Of a DNA stretch of 33,179 nucleotides, positions 7,653-14,161 are shown piece after piece. Numbering within the stretch: the stretch's first letter is position 1; every line of letters begins with the position of its first letter. Made by a program: the position numbers and the translations under genes. The DNA comes from Parcubacteria group bacterium GW2011_GWA2_48_9 (lineage in GTDB: Bacteria > Patescibacteriota > Patescibacteriia > UBA10025): positions 1 through 33,179 of the forward strand of contig LCPQ01000008.1 of assembly GCA_001003705.1 (NCBI GenBank), written 5' to 3'. The notes beneath the pieces are model-generated. The model was given only the letters and a program-made list of their open reading frames with translations. It was not told the DNA's origin and ran no database searches.

Positions 7653-9344
7653 TTAGTTCGTAGCGAGCAGTTTCTGATCGTGCTTGCGCCAATTCTTCAC
7701 TGTTTCCACGTCGAGGCGGCCATCTTGGATGAGCGACGCCAAGTGCTTGCCTCCCAAGAAGTGCGGCAAGACGACGTAGTCAGCACCGGCTTCGTAGAGT
7801 TTTCTCGCCTCCCAATTCGTGTAGGCAGTCACGATAGTTTTCGGCGCGTTACCCGTTTGGCGTTTCATCTCGAGGATTTTTTCTATCAGAAGAAGATTGT
7901 CCTCGAGGTCAGGGATGGTTGAAATGACGATATAGGCGGTGTCGAGATGCACGTGATTTTGGATATCTGGGTCCGTGATATCACCAAAGACGACTTTGTA
8001 CCCTTCCGCTTGCAGGCCTTTTACTATTTCCGGGTCGAAATCAACGACTACTAGTTTTTCTTTCCCTACCGTATGGAGAAGCTGGCTGCCGAGGCGGTGA
8101 GCGCCTGCCAGCACGATCGGCCCTTTTGTGATTTGGGGAAGCGGGATGTCTTCATTCGCGTCGCGCCGTTCGAATATCTTCAAGTGCCGCTCGAATCTGT
8201 GGTAGAGCGTGTGCTGGTGTTTGATAAAGTACGTTGAAACAAGAAAGGTGATGATACCGACGGCCGTGACTATTGAAACCTCCCGCGTACCGACATGTCC
8301 GAGCGTCAAACCCATCGCCATCAGGATGAGGCTGAATTCGGATATCTGCGCTACGGTGACGCTCGCGAAGAAGCTGGTTTTCCGCTTGAAGCCCAGCCAT
8401 CCCATAATTGCCAGTACGATGATTGGGTCGGCAATGATAACAAAGAGCGCCAGGATAAGTGCGGGAACAATGATCCCGACGATATTCTCGACAACAAGAG
8501 AAGCGCCTAACATGACGAAGAAGATTACAATAAAAAAGTCCCGCAACGGACGGAGCTGGGCCTCGATTTGGAACTGTTCCAGAGATCTTGCCAGTGCGAC
8601 ACCGGCGAGGAAGCCGCCGATCTCTATCGAGAGCCCGATAAAATCGCTCGAGACAAACAGGCTCATGCCAAATGCCCACGCCACGCTCGTCAAAAAAAGC
8701 AGTTCAGGCGACCGGGCAAGCCGTTCAAAAATCCAGGGAAACGCTTTTTGCGAAAGCCAAATAATCAGAGCGAAAAGGATAATACTCTTCGTGATCGTGA
8801 GCAGGAAGTTTACGATGCTCACCGACTCGGGGTTTTCCTGGAATCCCACGAGGAAAATGAGCATAAAGATGGCCACGACATCCTGCACGAGCAAGAAGCC
8901 CACGACTATCCGTCCATAGAGCGACTGAAGATCGTGTTTCTCTGAAAGGAGTTTTACGACGACGATGGTACTGGAGAACGTGAGTGCTATGGCTATATAG
9001 AGCGCGGGGAGCGATGCGAATCCAAGTATTTTTGCCAGCCCGAATCCCAAGATTGTCGTTATGACAATTTGTCCGATACCGGTGAGCAGGGCTGTCTTTC
9101 CTATAGACTTCAGAGTGTCGAAACGCATCTGCAATCCGACGAGGAACAGTAGGAGGGTGATCCCGAATTTCGCCATGACATCCAGCAATTCACCTGACGC
9201 GCCGTCGTGTAGGCCTATTGCCCCGATAATAATGCCGGTTAGCAGGTAGGCGACGATTGTCGGCTGTTTGAGTATGCGCGCAAGAATTCCAAGAGCGGCG
9301 GCAATGACCACTATCAGGGTGATGTCGACGAAAGGGGTTGTCAT
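7653..9344 (-). CDS. Kef-type monovalent cation:proton antiporter (CPA2) with RCK_N domain
   Basis: The protein has 563 residues. The first 370 or so form about 12 TM helices with CPA2 signatures (KQPTIVAYLLTGIIIG, LLLFLVGLQM, LTFSSTIVVVKLL, DVVAIFML). A cytosolic RCK/TrkA-N Rossmann domain follows (GPIVLAGAHRLG near residue 398, then VVVDFDPE), which in relatives senses nucleotides and gates K+/H+ exchange. There is no TrkA-C domain. It is first in a two-gene unit with the PEBP gene. A TGCTATACT extended -10 ends 6 nt before the ATG and no ribosome-binding site is needed. The family is sure; the ion is inferred. Confidence 0.93.
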   Translation of the reverse strand: MTTPFVDITLIVVIAAALGILARILKQPTIVAYLLTGIIIGAIGLHDGASGELLDVMAKFGITLLLFLVGLQMRFDTLKSIGKTALLTGIGQIVITTILGFGLAKILGFASLPALYIAIALTFSSTIVVVKLLSEKHDLQSLYGRIVVGFLLVQDVVAIFMLIFLVGFQENPESVSIVNFLLTITKSIILFALIIWLSQKAFPWIFERLARSPELLFLTSVAWAFGMSLFVSSDFIGLSIEIGGFLAGVALARSLEQFQIEAQLRPLRDFFIVIFFVMLGASLVVENIVGIIVPALILALFVIIADPIIVLAIMGWLGFKRKTSFFASVTVAQISEFSLILMAMGLTLGHVGTREVSIVTAVGIITFLVSTYFIKHQHTLYHRFERHLKIFERRDANEDIPLPQITKGPIVLAGAHRLGSQLLHTVGKEKLVVVDFDPEIVKGLQAEGYKVVFGDITDPDIQNHVHLDTAYIVISTIPDLEDNLLLIEKILEMKRQTGNAPKTIVTAYTNWEARKLYEAGADYVVLPHFLGGKHLASLIQDGRLDVETVKNWRKHDQKLLATN

Positions 9345-9350
9345 GGAGGA

Positions 9351-9359
9351 AGTATAGCA
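9351..9359 (-). promoter_or_regulatory. Extended -10 promoter of the antiporter gene
   Basis: Read on the minus strand this is TGCTATACT, ending 6 nt before the ATG at 9344. The mRNA is predicted to be leaderless. Confidence 0.65.
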
Positions 9360-9447
9360 AAAAGGAGGCTGAGAGCCGAGAGCTCAGAGCTCAAGAGCCA
9401 GAAAGTTACAACGTGTAGCGGTAGAGCTTGCTCTGCTGGTTATTTGC

Positions 9448-9480
9448 GGGTTAACGAATTACGAATTGCGGATTGGTTTG
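9448..9480. repeat. Short intergenic repeat, copy 1
   Basis: GGTTAACGA is followed by GAATT and TTGCGGATTGGTTTG. The same elements in the same order occur at 14073-14113. No coding content is visible in the surrounding 9345-9489 interval, which also holds GAGCTC-type short repeats. Confidence 0.5.
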
Positions 9481-9499
9481 TTCGTAAAATCAAACCAAT
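9471..9499 (-). terminator. Hairpin at the end of the mutY-like gene
   Basis: ATTGGTTTG and its complement CAAACCAAT flank a 10-nt A/T-rich loop. One arm overlaps the last codons of the gene. There is no strong T tract. Confidence 0.45.
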
Positions 9500-10299
9500 G
9501 TTATCCGATTCTTTCTCACTTCCACTATCCCGTCTTTCTTCAAGGTTGTGGTGGCTTTTACGGTGTCCTGTCTAGTCCGCTTTAAAGCCTTCATGACCTG
9601 CCCGATATCCACAAATGGTTTTGTCGTCAGTTGCCGGACAATTTCACCCCTGATTTGTCGCAGTGAACCCTCGAACTTCGATTGTTTCGAGAGAGCCGGG
9701 ATATGCTTAATCTGCGCTGGCAGAACGAGCCGGCTATAGTCCATGAGCGCGTTGTGCCAATCACGGGAACGTTTTTTTGGCAGTAGTCTCCATGCAAGTT
9801 TTTCGACTTCTTTCAGCGATGTCGTTGCGGGCAGGTTGAGCTCATATAAAATAACCCGTCTGATGTTGGTATCAATCGTTATGAACGGTTTGTTAAAAGC
9901 GAAAATAAGTATTGCCCGCGAGGTATACGGGCCGATGCCAGGGAGCTTTTCCAATGCTTCAGGATTGTCGGGAATTTTTCTGCCAAACTCGTCGACGACC
10001 GCCTTTGCCAGTTTCCCGAGATTAAGCGCGCGGCGGTTGTACCCGAGGCCTGACCAGAGTTTTAGAAGTTGGAGGTTAGAAGCCCGAGAAAGGCGTTGCC
10101 AATTTGGCCATTTTTTCACCCATGCGATGTATTTCGGCACGACGCGGTCCACCTGAGTTTGCTGCAACATGATTTCAGCTACGGTGATTTTGTACGGATC
10201 TGTGGTGTTACGAAACGGCAAATCTCGACGGTGGAGTCTGTAGAAGCGGAGGATTTTTTTGCGAAAGGATTGTACTTTTGTTAGTGGGGATCTTTGCAT
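9490..10299 (-). CDS. mutY: MutY-like A/G-specific adenine DNA glycosylase without an iron-sulfur motif
   Basis: Proteins of this family remove adenine mispaired with 8-oxoguanine. The HhH-GPD fold is clear: EIMLQQTQVDRV carries the catalytic Glu, LPGIGPYTSRAIL is the helix-hairpin-helix, and FITIDTNIRRV carries the catalytic Asp. The four cysteines that usually hold a [4Fe-4S] cluster are absent (PAQIKHIPALSK lies there instead), as is the C-terminal NUDIX-like domain. The last 60 residues look like a small winged-helix tail. The start at 10299 (second of two adjacent ATGs) is chosen because TGGTATACT ends 6 nt before it. Another HhH-GPD glycosylase specificity remains possible. Confidence 0.85.
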   Translation of the reverse strand: MQRSPLTKVQSFRKKILRFYRLHRRDLPFRNTTDPYKITVAEIMLQQTQVDRVVPKYIAWVKKWPNWQRLSRASNLQLLKLWSGLGYNRRALNLGKLAKAVVDEFGRKIPDNPEALEKLPGIGPYTSRAILIFAFNKPFITIDTNIRRVILYELNLPATTSLKEVEKLAWRLLPKKRSRDWHNALMDYSRLVLPAQIKHIPALSKQSKFEGSLRQIRGEIVRQLTTKPFVDIGQVMKALKRTRQDTVKATTTLKKDGIVEVRKNRITLV

Positions 10300-10305
10300 C
10301 ATTGC

Positions 10306-10314
10306 AGTATACCA
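10306..10314 (-). promoter_or_regulatory. Extended -10 promoter of the mutY-like gene
   Basis: Minus-strand TGGTATACT ends 6 nt before the ATG at 10299, giving a leaderless start. It is divergent from the promoter at 10352. Confidence 0.65.
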
Positions 10315-10351
10315 TGGCGGGTTCCTTACGGTTGTTTTCACATACATACAT

Positions 10352-10380
10352 TTGACAACGTGTCAGAAGAAAGGTAACGT
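10352..10380 (+). promoter_or_regulatory. Promoter of the EF-hand-like protein gene
   Basis: TTGACA and TAACGT are separated by 17 bp. The start is predicted near 10387, with a leader of about 40 nt that ends in AAAGGAG. Confidence 0.65.
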
Positions 10381-10427
10381 CTTATACGTCAAAACTGATC
10401 ATTTTATCGCAATCAAAGGAGCTACGG

Positions 10428-10856
10428 ATGAGCAGGTCAAAACGAATTGTCACTGCCGTTGTGTTCGCAGTTGTCGTAGTAGTACTGGCGCTTTTTCTTC
10501 CCATCCAGCCCGAGTCGACGCGGTGGACGTCGTACGATGGGAAAGTTTCTGTCGACATTGATTCACTATACCGAACAAACTCGGTTACCTTCACCTCGCC
10601 GCGAGAGGGTGAAAGAACCTATCGGATGCCGCTGCCAGTGGACCAGGACGGGAACGGTTCACTGGGGTTCGATGACACCGCATTGATCGAACTTCTGCGA
10701 CGCTATTGGAACCAGCGGGAAACAGCGAAAGGAGACGACGGTTTTGAGATCGTTGACTGGGCTGTGGACCTCCAAGGTCCCGAAGGCAGCGGTAGAATCG
10801 TTGGTGTCTACTTTTACGGATGGTCGCGATACACGAGCATTGTCACAGGAAACTGA
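10428..10856 (+). CDS. Small exported protein with an EF-hand/dockerin-type calcium loop
   Basis: The 142-residue protein has an N-terminal hydrophobic segment (about 7-24), which could be a signal peptide or anchor. It is otherwise soluble. The segment DQDGNGSLGFDD places D/N at positions 1, 3, 5 and 12 and Gly at 6, as in an EF-hand or dockerin calcium loop. It is followed by ALIELLRRYW, which resembles the dockerin helix. Only one such repeat is seen, whereas dockerins usually have two. AAAGGAG lies 7 nt before the ATG. It is a single-gene unit with its own promoter and terminator. No homologous family is recognised, and calcium binding is inferred. Confidence 0.75.
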   Translation: MSRSKRIVTAVVFAVVVVVLALFLPIQPESTRWTSYDGKVSVDIDSLYRTNSVTFTSPREGERTYRMPLPVDQDGNGSLGFDDTALIELLRRYWNQRETAKGDDGFEIVDWAVDLQGPEGSGRIVGVYFYGWSRYTSIVTGN

Positions 10857-10878
10857 TAATCTCGGAAATCGGAACTTA

Positions 10879-10917
10879 AGCCCGACGCAGTCAGCATTGA
10901 CGTCGGGCTTTTTCTTT
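10879..10917 (+). terminator. Intrinsic terminator of the EF-hand-like gene
   Basis: AGCCCGACG pairs perfectly with CGTCGGGCT and is followed by TTTTTCTTTCTT. Confidence 0.9.
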
Positions 10918-11056
10918 CTTAGAAGTAAATAACGCACCGTTTGAGAATTGATAAGCCATTCAAATCGCGGGCGTGCAGGGAATAGAAACGTGGGTTTTTC
11001 TACTGGATGTACTTGCTACGATTATAGTGTACTGTTGTGGTAGGAGATTAATTTAT

Positions 11057-11199
11057 TTGCCTTCGGCGAGTTACTTTTTTCCTTGATAAAAAAAGTATTG
11101 TTCACCTTTCAGGTTCACGAAGGGATGCAAAAAAATCAAGTCGCGCCAAACTCGCCCACACACCGTAAAACGGTGTGGGGGTCAAACAGTGGCGCGACA
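11057..11199. repeat. Structured intergenic repeat, full copy 1
   Basis: It begins TTGCCTTCGGCGAG, continues with an A/T-rich hairpin (TTACTTTTTT...AAAAAAAGTA), then a poly-A stretch, then a nested hairpin. In that last part GTCGCGCCA (11140) pairs with TGGCGCGAC (11190), enclosing CACACCGT-AAA-ACGGTGTG. The same element occurs at 27795-27907. It lies in a 517-bp stretch without a large gene; the part between 10918 and 11056 holds nothing I recognise. Confidence 0.85.
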
Positions 11200-11221
11200 G
11201 ATTATTTAATAATATTATGTG

Positions 11222-11250
11222 TTGACATTCTTAGATAGGCATTCTATGCT
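11222..11250 (+). promoter_or_regulatory. Strong promoter of a small transcription unit
   Basis: TTGACA and TATGCT are spaced by exactly 17 bp. The start is predicted near 11257, three bases before an ATG. Confidence 0.7.
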
Positions 11251-11256
11251 CTAACA

Positions 11257-11364
11257 GGTATGAAGCGTTTCAATAATAATTCAAGCATTTTTTCAAAACC
11301 GCCGCCGGCGTGACGTTTTTCATAGTTTAGAAAGACTTCGTCCCGCTCACTGGCGGGATGTTTT
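11257..11364 (+). ncRNA. Candidate small RNA or micro-ORF transcript of about 105 nt
   Basis: A consensus promoter and a terminator hairpin bracket this segment. It contains an ATG at 11260 opening a 17-codon ORF (11260-11313, TGA stop) ending in Pro-Pro-Pro-Ala. It may be a leaderless micro-peptide gene, a small RNA, or a leader upstream of the tRNA-Asn at 11374. No known family is recognised. Confidence 0.4.
11341..11364 (+). terminator. Intrinsic terminator upstream of tRNA-Asn
   Basis: TCCCGC pairs with GCGGGA around TCACTG and is followed by TGTTTTG. Confidence 0.65.
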
Positions 11365-11373
11365 GTATACTGT

Positions 11374-11445
11374 TCCCCTGTAGTTTAATCGGCAAAACGC
11401 TGCACTGTTAATGCAGTCATGGTGGTTCGACTCCACCTGGGGGAG
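11374..11445 (+). tRNA. tRNA-Asn (GUU), second species
   Basis: A 72-nt cloverleaf. The acceptor is TCCCCTG/TGGGGGA, with two G.U pairs at its base. The anticodon stem CTGCA/TGCAG carries loop CTGTTAA with GTT at 11407-11409. The T arm is GGTGG/CCACC and the discriminator G. CCA is not encoded. A TATACT box ends 2 nt before the 5' end. The body differs clearly from the tRNA-Asn at 4045, so this is not a recent copy. Confidence 0.92.
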
Positions 11446-11490
11446 TTGGTAAGTTGATTTTTCTCACGACAAAACGTACCATACTGGCGT

Positions 11491-11835
11491 ATGAACGAAC
11501 TGAAGTTTTTGACTGACATGATCGTCGCGTTCCGCAATGCGCGTGACTGGGAACGGTACCACCAGCCAAAAGAGCTGGCTATTTCGGTTGCCATTGAAGC
11601 AGCGGAGCTTATGGAAAAGTTCCAATGGGCACGGAAGGCCCAGGCAGAATATATTGAAGCCCATAAGGAAGAGATAGCCGATGAGCTTGCCGATGTTGTT
11701 ATATATCTGTTGTTGCTTGCCTACTCGCTCGATATTGATGTAAAAAGCGCCGTTGAAGAAAAACTTGAAAAGATGCGAAAGAAGTATCCAGTGGAAAAAG
11801 CGCGGGGGCGCGATATTAAGTACACCGAGCTATGA
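11491..11835 (+). CDS. MazG-like nucleotide pyrophosphohydrolase, copy A
   Basis: This 114-residue all-helical protein carries the MazG-type metal-binding motif: E36xxE39 (EAAEL) and, later, E61xxD64 with E65xxD68 (EIADELADVV). Family members cleave non-canonical or excess (d)NTPs to the monophosphate plus pyrophosphate. The single-domain length matches MazG-like housekeeping enzymes. No Shine-Dalgarno is visible, and CATACT ends 5 nt before the ATG, suggesting leaderless translation. The stop overlaps the next ATG (ATGA), so it is coupled to a paralogue. Confidence 0.88.
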   Translation: MNELKFLTDMIVAFRNARDWERYHQPKELAISVAIEAAELMEKFQWARKAQAEYIEAHKEEIADELADVVIYLLLLAYSLDIDVKSAVEEKLEKMRKKYPVEKARGRDIKYTEL

Positions 11836-12176
11836 GCGATATACAGCAACTGACAAAGAAAATCATGGATTTTTTCGAGGAGTATGATTGGGTGAAGTTC
11901 CACCATCCGAAGGAGCTCGCCGTAGATATTCTGACCGAGTCCGGTGAGCTTTTGGAGTTATTCAAGTGGCAAACCAACAATACTCCCGAACGGATTGAGA
12001 AGAACAAAGGACATATCGCGGATGAAATAGCAGACGTTGCCGTAAGCGCACTAGAATTAGCGCATGTATTGAAGCTCGATATGCGGGAGATTATTGAGAG
12101 AAAAATGGAAAAGAATGGGGAAAAATATCCAATTGAGAAAGTTCATGGAAAAGATGTGAAGTACACCGAGATTTAA
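11832..12176 (+). CDS. MazG-like nucleotide pyrophosphohydrolase, copy B
   Basis: A 114-residue paralogue of the preceding gene, with the same length and the same C-terminal pattern (KYPIEKVHGKDVKYTE). E36xxE39 (ESGEL) is kept, but the first Glu of the second motif is His here (HIADEIADV), leaving E65xxD68. The change may alter substrate preference or weaken catalysis. The two proteins are translationally coupled by a 4-bp overlap, so a heteromeric enzyme is plausible but unproven. Confidence 0.86.
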   Translation: MSDIQQLTKKIMDFFEEYDWVKFHHPKELAVDILTESGELLELFKWQTNNTPERIEKNKGHIADEIADVAVSALELAHVLKLDMREIIERKMEKNGEKYPIEKVHGKDVKYTEI

Positions 12177-12198
12177 GAGATGGTCATTTTTTCGCAAG

Positions 12199-12308
12199 GG
12201 CGAGTTACTTTTTATAACTAAAAAGTAACCAAAAAGTTCTGGGGTTTTTGATTCGCGTGATGTATTCTTTCTGTACTTGTTGTCGGCAGGGCTCAGCAAA
12301 AACCCCAG
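12199..12308. repeat. Variant of the structured intergenic repeat
   Basis: GGCGAG leads into a perfect hairpin GTTACTTTTT/AAAAAGTAAC (12204-12229). A 12-bp inverted repeat follows, CTGGGGTTTTTG (12239) with CAAAAACCCCAG (12297). The layout matches the two full copies, but the second stem is unrelated in sequence. It fills the gap after the MazG pair. Confidence 0.55.
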
Positions 12309-12368
12309 ACCCCGTCACGGTACAGGGTTTGGGTATTTTCAGAGAAGAAACTATACATACCGATTACT

Positions 12369-12755
12369 ATGGAACGAGAACAATTCGAACACTACATAGA
12401 GGAAGCAATTCACGAAGTACCGGAGAGACTTCGAGAAAAAATTACGAATGTCGCGTTTGTCATTGAGGACGATGTGCGCGCGGCACGAACTACTGAGCGC
12501 GAAGTGAAAACTCGCGGCATGCTGCTCGGGTTATATCAGGGAATTCCCTTGAGTCGGCGTGGAGTTAATTATGGCAGTGTACTTCCCGACAAGATTACAT
12601 TGTTCAAAAACGCCATTGAACGCGTCGCAGGCGCAGACGAGCAACGTATCAGAAAACTCATCCGTGATGTTGTTCATCACGAAATCGGCCACTACTTCGG
12701 CATTGACGAGCACGGCGTGAGGAAGCTTGAACGAAAACGTCGAAAGAAGAATTGA
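12369..12755 (+). CDS. Small zincin-like metallopeptidase (PF06262-type)
   Basis: The 128-residue protein has a single zinc site, H104-E-I-G-H108 extended to HEIGHYFGIDE, the HExxHxxGxxD pattern of the Zincin_1 family. The preceding DKITLFKNAIE segment is also characteristic. Members are minimal single-domain metallopeptidases of unknown substrate. The C-terminus is basic (KLERKRRKK). TATACAT lies about 12 nt upstream of the ATG and no Shine-Dalgarno is seen. It converges on the helicase gene. Confidence 0.88.
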   Translation: MEREQFEHYIEEAIHEVPERLREKITNVAFVIEDDVRAARTTEREVKTRGMLLGLYQGIPLSRRGVNYGSVLPDKITLFKNAIERVAGADEQRIRKLIRDVVHHEIGHYFGIDEHGVRKLERKRRKKN

Positions 12756-12776
12756 ACGCAGGGACTAGTATCTGCG
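12753..12776. terminator. Hairpin between convergent zincin and helicase genes
   Basis: CGCAG pairs with CTGCG across a 10-nt loop. It overlaps both gene ends. The T tract is weak, so termination is only likely. Confidence 0.4.
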
Positions 12777-14024
12777 TCTCCCTGATCTGCGGTTCCAACT
12801 CTCACGGCCTTTTCGCCCGTAACGGTTGTATGCCGCGTTTTGGTTTTGCGGATTGGAAGAATCTGAGTGCACTCCGCGTGGCGACGACATACGCGGCGCC
12901 GGAAGGTTTGCAGGAAGTTGCCGTACCGGCAATGTTTTCCGTAGCAGGCGTTCGATGTTACGGACGTCACTTCGCTGGTCGAATGTAGCAAACGATATTG
13001 CCAGACCCTCACTGCCTGCGCGTCCTGTACGTCCTATGCGGTGCACGTAGTCCTCTGGTTGTGACGGCAAATCGAAGTTAATAACTACCTCGATACCTGT
13101 TACATGGATGCCGCGAGCGGCAATGTCCGTCGCTACAAGTACACGGTATTTGCCTGACTTGAATCCTTCCAATGCGTCACGCCGTTGGGCGAGCGTCCGG
13201 TTCGAATGAATATCCGCTGCCGCATGTCCCATCGTGTGTACGTGACGGGCGAGCTTGCTGGCCGTGTATTTCGTCCGGGTAAACACTAAGATCGGGCCTG
13301 GATACTGTTTCAGAAGGACTTCGAGTAAATGCGATTTGGATTCTTTTTGGACAAAAAATACTTCCTGGATCACTTTTTCTATCGTGGTTCCAGAAGGAGC
13401 TATTTCTACATGTATCGGAAGCGCCATATGCCGGTGCGCGATTTCAAGTATTCCCTTTGGCATGGTGGCGGAAAAAAGCATCGTTTGCCGCTGCCGGGGG
13501 ACGGCAGCCAGGATACGTTTTATCTGGGGAGCGAAGCCCATATCCAGCATACGATCCGCTTCGTCTAACACGAGGATACGGACATCGGAAAGAGTCAGAG
13601 TACGCTGTTCCATGTGATCGAGCATTCTGCCGGGAGTCGCGATCACTACATGGGGTTTGCGCTGAAGCGCGTTCCGTTGGGTTACCATCGAGGCTCCGCC
13701 AATAAGCAGTGCTGTGCGAAGGCCGAGCGACTTGCCTATAGCGTGAAGTGATTCCTCCACCTGTACTGCTAATTCACGCGTGGGAAGGAGGATAAGTCCG
13801 CGGCCTTTTATTTGCGCTAAACGTTGCAGCATAGGGATGCCGAACGCGAGCGTCTTACCTGTACCGGTCTGCGCGATGGCGATCAGATCTTTCCCCTCGA
13901 TGCCGATGGGAATCGAACGAAGCTGCACAGGAGTTGGTTCGGTGTAGCGGAGGCGATGAATCGCGTCGAGCAAACTCGGGGCGATGCCCAGGCCTGCGAA
14001 ACCGTTGGAAGATGGTGTAATCAC
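12765..14024 (-). CDS. DEAD-box ATP-dependent RNA helicase (RhlE/DeaD type)
   Basis: All core motifs are present in 419 residues: the Q motif (FAGLGIAPSLL...PTPVQ), AQTGTGKT (Walker A), PTRELA, TPGR, DEAD, SAT, VATDIAARG and HRIGRTGRAG. The C-terminal 50 residues are Gly/Arg/Asn-rich and basic, typical of an RNA-tethering tail. These proteins remodel RNA in ribosome assembly or mRNA decay. I use the GTG at 14024 because TGCTACAGT ends 6 nt before it, as for other leaderless genes here. The longer GTG start at 14048 would overlap that promoter. Confidence 0.93.
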   Translation of the reverse strand: MITPSSNGFAGLGIAPSLLDAIHRLRYTEPTPVQLRSIPIGIEGKDLIAIAQTGTGKTLAFGIPMLQRLAQIKGRGLILLPTRELAVQVEESLHAIGKSLGLRTALLIGGASMVTQRNALQRKPHVVIATPGRMLDHMEQRTLTLSDVRILVLDEADRMLDMGFAPQIKRILAAVPRQRQTMLFSATMPKGILEIAHRHMALPIHVEIAPSGTTIEKVIQEVFFVQKESKSHLLEVLLKQYPGPILVFTRTKYTASKLARHVHTMGHAAADIHSNRTLAQRRDALEGFKSGKYRVLVATDIAARGIHVTGIEVVINFDLPSQPEDYVHRIGRTGRAGSEGLAISFATFDQRSDVRNIERLLRKTLPVRQLPANLPAPRMSSPRGVHSDSSNPQNQNAAYNRYGRKGRESWNRRSGRRRY

Positions 14025-14030
14025 ACACGT

Positions 14031-14039
14031 ACTGTAGCA
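14031..14039 (-). promoter_or_regulatory. Extended -10 promoter of the helicase gene
   Basis: Minus-strand TGCTACAGT ends 6 nt before the GTG at 14024. Confidence 0.55.
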
Positions 14040-14072
14040 TACGGTCACAGCGCTGTCGCATCGGACGAAGCC

Positions 14073-14113
14073 GGTTAACGAGTTGGCGAATTGACGGATT
14101 GCGGATTGGTTTG
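14073..14113. repeat. Short intergenic repeat, copy 2
   Basis: GGTTAACGA...GAATT...TTGCGGATTGGTTTG, shared with 9448-9480. It lies between the divergent helicase and dsbB genes. Confidence 0.5.
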
Positions 14114-14125
14114 GTTTTTACAACG

Positions 14126-14154
14126 TTGCACTCTGCCCCAAAAGACCGTATTAT
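14126..14154 (+). promoter_or_regulatory. Promoter of dsbB
   Basis: TTGCAC and TATTAT are separated by 17 bp. The -10 ends 7 nt before the ATG at 14162. Confidence 0.65.
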
Positions 14155-14161
14155 ATTTCAC

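Noticed and set aside
8209-8919. 236-residue plus-strand ORF opposite the antiporter
   Set aside because: It is antisense to a clear antiporter gene and composed of unlikely residues for a protein; a codon-bias shadow.
9365-9400. GAGCTC-rich short repeats between the antiporter and mutY genes
   Set aside because: Units are too short and irregular to support a functional call.
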